From: JAFMKE01 sp964655225
GTDB lineage: Bacteria > Bacteroidota > Bacteroidia > Chitinophagales > UBA8649
DNA: 19,020 nt
NCBI GenBank assembly: GCA_964655225.1
Contig: CAZZMB010000041.1
Span: 1 to 19,020 of the forward strand
Direction: 5' to 3'
The position numbers and the translations under genes are program-made. Numbering within the stretch: the first letter of the stretch is position 1; every line of letters begins with the position of its first letter. Positions 14,691 through 19,020 of the stretch are shown in pieces. The notes under the pieces were generated by a model, which was not told the origin of the DNA, made no database searches, and was given only the letters and a program-made list of their open reading frames with translations.

Positions 14691-15545
14691 CTAGGCCTTA
14701 AACAAGGTCAAAGCATTCACAATTTTTTCCTTTAAATCTTTTCTGTCGGCAATGAAGTCTAAAAAGCCATGCTCCATCAAATACTCAGATCGCTGAAACC
14801 CTTCTGGAAGCTCCTTTAAATTCATAGTCTCCATAATTACTCGTGGCCCTGCAAATCCTATTAATGCTTTTGGCTCAGCAATGTTTATATCGCCCAACAT
14901 TGAAAAAGAAGCAGTTACTCCTCCTGTGGTTGGATCTGTAAGCAGTGATATATAGGGTAATTTTGCTTTGGCCAATTGCGTTAATTTTGCTGATGTTTTA
15001 ATCATTTGCATCAGACTGTATCCCGACTCCATCATTCTTGCGCCACCAGATTTGCTAATGATTATTAGCGGACACTTATTTTCTATACAATAGTCAACAG
15101 AACGAGCTATTTTTTCTCCTACAACAGCCCCCATCGAACCGCCAATATAAGCAAAGTTCATTGCTGAAATCACGACTTTATTGCTCCCCATTTTACCTGT
15201 AGCAACTTCCATTGCTTCAAAAGCATGAGACCGCTCCTCCGCTTCCTGTATACGTTGAACATATGGCTTCATATCTACAAACTCTAAACTATCCACTGGA
15301 TATAAGTTTTCAAAAAGTAATTTAGGCCGGGTATTTTCATCAAAAAACAAATTAAAGTAATCCTTCGGACCTATTCTTTGATGAAAGTTGCAAGATGAAC
15401 ATACCCACAAATTTTCTTTGTGTTCTATTTGCGCTATGGTTGATTTACAGCTGGGGCATTTGAACCATAAACCTTCAGGCATATCCTTTTTCTCTTTAGC
15501 AGAGGTTCGAATTCCTGTTGTTATTCTTTTAAACCAATTTGACAT
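14691..15545 (-). CDS. accD: Acetyl-CoA carboxylase carboxyltransferase subunit beta
   Basis: 284 aa. Together with the alpha subunit it moves the carboxyl group from biotin-BCCP to acetyl-CoA, giving malonyl-CoA for fatty acids. The N-terminal zinc ribbon has C30, C33, C49 and C52 (KCPSCKS, VCSSCNF). The crotonase-like core shows AYIGGSMGAVVGEKIAR (132-148), SKSGGARMMES (164-174), LTDPTTGGVTASFSMLGDI (202-220) and FAGPRVIMET (231-240). Length is typical. It follows the aldolase gene after 54 nt with no TAnnTTTG in the gap, so the two are probably co-transcribed. The accA partner is not in the window. Confidence 0.97.
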   Translation of the reverse strand: MSNWFKRITTGIRTSAKEKKDMPEGLWFKCPSCKSTIAQIEHKENLWVCSSCNFHQRIGPKDYFNLFFDENTRPKLLFENLYPVDSLEFVDMKPYVQRIQEAEERSHAFEAMEVATGKMGSNKVVISAMNFAYIGGSMGAVVGEKIARSVDYCIENKCPLIIISKSGGARMMESGYSLMQMIKTSAKLTQLAKAKLPYISLLTDPTTGGVTASFSMLGDINIAEPKALIGFAGPRVIMETMNLKELPEGFQRSEYLMEHGFLDFIADRKDLKEKIVNALTLFKA

Positions 15546-15599
15546 GAGTATATTATTAAATTAGCAGCTAATCTGCTTGAAAATTTTTAAAAACTCCAA

Positions 15600-16661
15600 T
15601 TAAGCGATGGTGATGTCTTTGTTTAGGTAAACATCTTGCACTGAATTTAGCATTTTAATACCAGTATTTAGATCTTTTTGGAAAGCTTTTCTTCCTAAAA
15701 TCAAACCCGTACCCCCTGCTCTTTTGTTGATAATAGCAGTTTCAATAGCATCTCCATAATCAGATTCTCCTCCCGAAGCACCTCCAGAATTAATCAAGCC
15801 AATTCTGCCCATGTAGCAATTAGCCAATTGATATCTACACAAATCAATAGGATGGTCTGAATTTAAGTCCGTATACATCTTAGGATGTGACTTTGCAAAA
15901 TCAATTGCCGTAAATCCGCCATTATTTTCAGGCATTTTTTGTTTAATAATATCGGCTTGTATCGTGACACCAATATGATTAGCTTGTGAAGTAAGATCTG
16001 AAGCTACATGGTAATCCTTACCATCTTTTTTGAAGCCGTTATTTCGAGTATAGCACCATAATATGGTCGCCATTCCTAACTCATGGGCGTATTCAAACGC
16101 TTCTGCAATTTCTACAATTTGTCTCCGAGAATCTTCACTTCCAAAATAAACAGTTGCACCGATTGCAACGGCTCCCATATTCCAGGCATCCTTGATTGTA
16201 CCAAACATAATTTGCTGGTAAGAATTTGGATAAGTCATTAACTCATTGTGGTTTACCTTCACTACGAAAGGGATTTTATGTGCATACTTTCTACTCACTG
16301 ATGCCAAAACACCGAAAGTTGAAGCAACCGCGTTACAGCCTCCCTCAATGGCAAGTTTTACAATATTCTCGGGATCAAAATAAGCTGGATTTGGAGCAAA
16401 AGAAGATCCAGCTGTATGTTCTATACCTTGATCTACAGGAAGAATAGATACATATCCTGTGCCACTCAATCGGCCGTTATTGTTGAGCGCAGCTAGGCTG
16501 TTTAATACTTGATTGCTTCGATTGCTGTCTTTCCATACGTCGTCAATGAAAGAAGGATTAGGCAAATGAAGCCTGTCCTTGCTAATTGCAGGACTATTAA
16601 AATCTAAAACTCGCTTTGCTCGTTCTTCTCCTAAAACCGTTATAATTTCTTGGGTTGTCAT
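15600..16661 (-). CDS. fbaB: Class I fructose-bisphosphate aldolase (DhnA type)
   Basis: 353 aa, TIM-barrel aldolase cleaving fructose-1,6-bisphosphate to DHAP and glyceraldehyde-3-P through a Schiff base. Signatures: SILPVDQGIEHTAGSSFAPN (72-91), CNAVASTFGVLA (109-120), PFVVKVNHNE (131-140), GAVAIGATVYFGS (163-175), ILWCYTRN (200-207) and TIQADIIKQKMP (233-244), where K240 is the likely Schiff-base lysine. INSGGASGGESDYGDA (291-306) and AGGTGLILGRKAFQ (316-329) are phosphate-binding loops. The length matches E. coli FbaB, not the zinc-dependent class II enzyme. It has its own promoter and lies upstream of accD. Confidence 0.93.
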   Translation of the reverse strand: MTTQEIITVLGEERAKRVLDFNSPAISKDRLHLPNPSFIDDVWKDSNRSNQVLNSLAALNNNGRLSGTGYVSILPVDQGIEHTAGSSFAPNPAYFDPENIVKLAIEGGCNAVASTFGVLASVSRKYAHKIPFVVKVNHNELMTYPNSYQQIMFGTIKDAWNMGAVAIGATVYFGSEDSRRQIVEIAEAFEYAHELGMATILWCYTRNNGFKKDGKDYHVASDLTSQANHIGVTIQADIIKQKMPENNGGFTAIDFAKSHPKMYTDLNSDHPIDLCRYQLANCYMGRIGLINSGGASGGESDYGDAIETAIINKRAGGTGLILGRKAFQKDLNTGIKMLNSVQDVYLNKDITIA

Positions 16662-16682
16662 GTTTTTAAATTAATTAATGAG

Positions 16683-16690
16683 CAAAAATA
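16683..16690 (-). promoter_or_regulatory. -7 box of fbaB(-accD)
   Basis: TATTTTTG on the minus strand (16690-16683) is an exact TAnnTTTG, leaving a leader of about 15 nt before the ATG at 16661, with AT-rich sequence TTAATTAATTT. It faces away from the endonuclease promoter about 95 bp away. Confidence 0.5.
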
Positions 16691-16783
16691 AACAAATAAA
16701 GATAAAAGCGCCATTCTTACAACTTATTCATTAATTTAAAATGTAAAATTAGACAGGACAACTCTTTTTAAGCATTGAATCTC

Positions 16784-16791
16784 TATCTTTG
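16784..16791 (+). promoter_or_regulatory. -7 box of the endonuclease gene; fixes its start codon
   Basis: TATCTTTG (16784-16791) is an exact TAnnTTTG. Its last bases overlap an in-frame TTG (16789) and touch an in-frame ATG (16792). A transcript starting near 16797 would exclude both, so the ATG at 16813, which opens a clean signal peptide, is the better start. Leader about 16 nt. Confidence 0.55.
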
Positions 16792-16812
16792 ATGCTGAAT
16801 CAATCATTCACT

Positions 16813-18240
16813 ATGACTCGAATTTTAAGCATTTTGTTTTTAGCCCTACTTGTGACCTCCTCTTATGGGCAAACTGAACCGAGCACTCAGCCCAGTAATT
16901 TAAACTTTTCCGGTATAAAGTCCTATCGAGTAAGTACCTCATTTAGCAGTTCCGGAGCAGACGGTCATTTAGTAGTGATCAGTAAAAACCCTATTTCATT
17001 TAGCCCAACGGACAATGTAGAATACCTAAAAGGACAGCGGATTGGTGATATTAAAATTGGATCAGTAGGAGGAGGAACTTTCACCTTTTTCAAAAACCTA
17101 TTGCAGGATAACACCTATTACATAAGTGTATATGCCTTCAATCAGCAAGGCGCAAATATCAACTATAAAAGTGACTCCCCTTTAGAAGGAAGCATCACTA
17201 CATCTGGAACTAATTATGGCAATTACTATGACGGTATAAATTTTTCATCCAGCAATGTGGTGAATGATCTAACCACCTTAATTCAAGACCATACTCAGAT
17301 AACCTACGGGCAGTTTGATGAAAACATCATAGCAGATTTTTTTGAGACAGATACGGTGATAGCAGGAAGCACTCAAAAATATGTAACCTGTCAATACAGT
17401 AATGAAAAGAGATTGTATTCGGGGACATTTTCATTTACTACGCCAACACCAAGATACAGTAGAGAGCACCGTTTGCCTTTTTCTTGGATCAATTTTCAAG
17501 GGATTGCTCGCGCTGATTTTGAAGATACCGACGAAGGTTGCGATGTTCATGCATTAGATCTCGTGCAGAATAATGTAAACTCGGCACGAAGTAATGAACC
17601 TTTTGGTGAGGTGCAAAATGCTTGGGCAAATTCTTATTTAGACTTTAAAATAGGTACAGATTTAAATAGTTTATTGGTAGCTGAACCAAAGGAAAATATC
17701 AAAGGCGACGTAGCGCGAGCTTTGTTTTATATGATGCTCACCTATAATGGTAAATACGGCCAAAATTGGGGTTTAGACAATCTACTGTCAGCAGCCGCAG
17801 ACCAGGACCTTCAGGTACTTCTTGATTGGCATTACAATGATTTGCCAGACGATTTTGAAAAAACTCGTCACGAATATGTCTATGAAAAACAAAGCAATCG
17901 AAATCCTTTCGTCGACTTTCCACAGTTAGTCGATTGCATTGACTTTTCTGATGTCACCAAACGAGCGAATTGTGACGTCAATGTTGGCATTGCTTCAAGA
18001 ATTAAGAATGAATTCGGAACATTTATTTATCCTAATCCAAGTCATGGTGTTTTGTATTTGGAAAATGTGAAAGCCAAGGATATTAAAGAGATTCATATCA
18101 TCAACCTGATTGGTGTTGAACAACATAATTTCTCTATTGATGGTGATAGTATAATAGTGGAGAACCTGGCAAAGGGAATTTACTTTTTATCATTAGAAAC
18201 TAAGAAGAAGAACTACATCAGTAAGTTTCAGTTAAAGTAA
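16813..18240 (+). CDS. Secreted endonuclease I family nuclease with T9SS sorting domain
   Basis: 475 aa from ATG 16813. Signal peptide 1-20 (ILSILFLALLVTSSYGQ). A fibronectin-III-like domain spans ~23-130 (QPSNLNFSGIKSYRVSTSFS ... TYYISVYAFN). The endonuclease I (EndA/Vvn-type, PF04231) domain spans ~138-375: YSREHRLPFSW (215-225) with E218/H219 at the active-site position, DVHALDLVQNNVNSARSNEP (244-263), ENIKGDVARALFYM (294-307) and EYVYEKQSNRNPFVDFP (354-370), with Asn/Arg typical of the Mg-binding finger. The tail is a type A T9SS sorting domain (~404-475: IYPNPSHGVLYLEN, LAKGIYFLSLE, KFQLK). It should be exported through T9SS and cut extracellular DNA/RNA non-specifically. The start is chosen from the promoter position. 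It is followed 87 nt on by another secreted-protein gene with its own promoter. Confidence 0.92.
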   Translation: MTRILSILFLALLVTSSYGQTEPSTQPSNLNFSGIKSYRVSTSFSSSGADGHLVVISKNPISFSPTDNVEYLKGQRIGDIKIGSVGGGTFTFFKNLLQDNTYYISVYAFNQQGANINYKSDSPLEGSITTSGTNYGNYYDGINFSSSNVVNDLTTLIQDHTQITYGQFDENIIADFFETDTVIAGSTQKYVTCQYSNEKRLYSGTFSFTTPTPRYSREHRLPFSWINFQGIARADFEDTDEGCDVHALDLVQNNVNSARSNEPFGEVQNAWANSYLDFKIGTDLNSLLVAEPKENIKGDVARALFYMMLTYNGKYGQNWGLDNLLSAAADQDLQVLLDWHYNDLPDDFEKTRHEYVYEKQSNRNPFVDFPQLVDCIDFSDVTKRANCDVNVGIASRIKNEFGTFIYPNPSHGVLYLENVKAKDIKEIHIINLIGVEQHNFSIDGDSIIVENLAKGIYFLSLETKKKNYISKFQLK

Positions 18241-18297
18241 CTTCAATCTGTGCACATTTGGTTAATAATTTGATTTCGCAGAAGCCGAATAAGGTTT

Positions 18298-18305
18298 TAT
18301 ATTTG
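18298..18305 (+). promoter_or_regulatory. -7 box of the last secreted-protein gene
   Basis: TATATTTG (18298-18305) is an exact TAnnTTTG. TTTG at 18269-18272 lies 25 nt upstream, slightly far for a -33 element. Predicted leader about 17 nt, A-rich (aaacaaaaatttaacca). No convincing terminator is seen between the endonuclease stop and this promoter. Confidence 0.5.
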
Positions 18306-18327
18306 TCGTAAACAAAAATTTAACCAA

Positions 18328-19020
18328 ATGAAAAAAAATTACCTCTTATTTATCGCACTTTTAGTAACAAGCATTTCAATGGCGCAATCGCCTTGGATCA
18401 ATGAAATCCATTATGATAATGCCGGCGGAGATGTAGACGAAGGTGTCGAAATAGCTGGTATATCTGCAACAGATTTATCCTGCTATGCACTTATGCTTTA
18501 TAATGGAAGTGATGATGAACTTTACGGAAATAACAATGATTCCATTGTTCTTTCAGGAACTATTGACGATGAAGGGTGCGGTTTTGGAGCGGTTTGGTTT
18601 GGTTTACCAGCCAACGGTTTACAAAATGGTTCTCCTGATGGCATAGGTTTATACAATCATTGCACAGGAACCGTCATACAATTCTTAAGTTACGAAGGCG
18701 TTATCTCAAGTGCCGGTGATGGACCTATGATTGGATTGGCCTCAACAGATATCGGTGTTGAAGAAGGCGGAACTCACCCGATTGGTGGTTCTTTGCAATT
18801 AACAGGAATAGGAACCGCGTATGGTGATTTTACCTGGGATAGTACTGGAGTAAACTCATATAATGTGTTAAATCCAGGTCAGTTATTATGCGGAGCTCCT
18901 TCTGACACTTCGGTTAATTTTAGTAGCACATCGGCTATAACCACGGAAGGTGTTGGAACTTTTACTTTAAATTTAAACTTGAATCAAACAGTAAGTGCAA
19001 GCCAAACGGTAGATGTTAAT
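18328..19020 (+). CDS. Secreted LTD/Calx-beta-like protein, possibly a nuclease (3' end beyond window)
   Basis: 231 codons from ATG 18328 to the window edge without a stop. Signal peptide 1-20 (MKKNYLLFIALLVTSISMAQ). Residues ~21-190 form a lamin-tail-like module: WINEIHYDNAGGDVDEGVEI (23-42), DLSCYALMLYNGS, PANGLQNGSPDGIGLYN, VIQFLSYEG, STDIGVEEGG and SLQLTGIGTAYGDFTW. This exact style of LTD is one I associate with the front of secreted Bacteroidota and marine nucleases (ExeM/NucH-like). A second module begins at ~194 (VNFSSTSAITTEGVGTFTLN), looking like a Calx-beta or related Ig-like repeat. The catalytic part, if any, lies outside the window, so the nuclease idea is inference from the LTD type and the neighbouring endonuclease. 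Confidence 0.88.
   Translation, partial: MKKNYLLFIALLVTSISMAQSPWINEIHYDNAGGDVDEGVEIAGISATDLSCYALMLYNGSDDELYGNNNDSIVLSGTIDDEGCGFGAVWFGLPANGLQNGSPDGIGLYNHCTGTVIQFLSYEGVISSAGDGPMIGLASTDIGVEEGGTHPIGGSLQLTGIGTAYGDFTWDSTGVNSYNVLNPGQLLCGAPSDTSVNFSSTSAITTEGVGTFTLNLNLNQTVSASQTVDVN

Noticed and set aside
15565..15580. Short palindrome-like gcag/ctgc sequence between fbaB and accD
   Set aside because: A 5-bp stem with no T-run; too weak to call a terminator or regulatory hairpin.
1..19020. CRISPR arrays, tRNA/rRNA genes, insertion sequences, phage genes, defence systems
   Set aside because: No regularly spaced repeats, tRNA cloverleaf, transposase, integrase or toxin-antitoxin motif was seen on reading both strands.

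Overview
The window reads as a stretch of chromosome from an AT-rich member of the Bacteroidota, most likely a Flavobacteriales/Cytophagales-type free-living bacterium. The evidence is: secreted proteins with signal peptides ending in '-YGQ', '-NAQ' or '-MAQ'; a C-terminal type IX secretion (T9SS) sorting domain; lamin-tail (LTD) surface modules; a TonB-dependent receptor with an N-terminal carboxypeptidase-like domain; exact TAnnTTTG promoter -7 boxes in front of nine genes; and A-rich leaders instead of Shine-Dalgarno sites. No rRNA, tRNA, insertion sequence, phage gene or CRISPR array is visible. Assignment below phylum is a guess.

Layout. (1) 1-2437, minus: the N-terminal ~812 residues of a large secreted multi-domain LTD protein, cut by the left edge. 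(2) 2566-7345, mostly minus: an EamA transporter and the GTPase Obg (1-nt gap), adenylate kinase, hypoxanthine phosphoribosyltransferase, and a secreted glucosaminidase with LysM domains (1 nt upstream of hpt). A 56-codon gene on the opposite strand sits between hpt and adk. (3) 7474-8256, plus: a TIGR02757/DUF2400 protein that starts almost on its own promoter and shares its last bases with the convergent TonB-dependent receptor (8253-10781, minus). (4) 10822-16661, minus: rpe, an unrecognised 140-aa gene, pnp, rpsO, accD and class I fructose-bisphosphate aldolase, separated by a strong terminator, hairpins and several promoters. (5) 16813-19020, plus: a secreted endonuclease I family enzyme with a T9SS tail, then the start of an LTD/Calx-beta-like secreted protein cut by the right edge.

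How the genes fit together. The middle is housekeeping: nucleotide salvage and phosphotransfer (hpt, adk), ribosome assembly (obg, rpsO), RNA decay (pnp), central carbon (rpe, fbaB) and fatty-acid initiation (accD). Cell-surface functions surround it: wall hydrolysis, outer-membrane uptake and secreted nuclease/adhesion-type proteins. The right edge may be a DNA-scavenging locus, since the LTD module of the last gene resembles those that precede secreted nucleases.

Two small genes deserve most attention. The 140-aa protein between pnp and rpe carries a stretch that resembles, by eye, sigma-70 region 2, in a slot where I recall rpoD lying in many relatives. The 56-aa protein resembles the small Cse60/DUF2758 family and breaks up the hpt-adk pair on the opposite strand. 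Both are hypotheses from reading the sequence; no searches were run.
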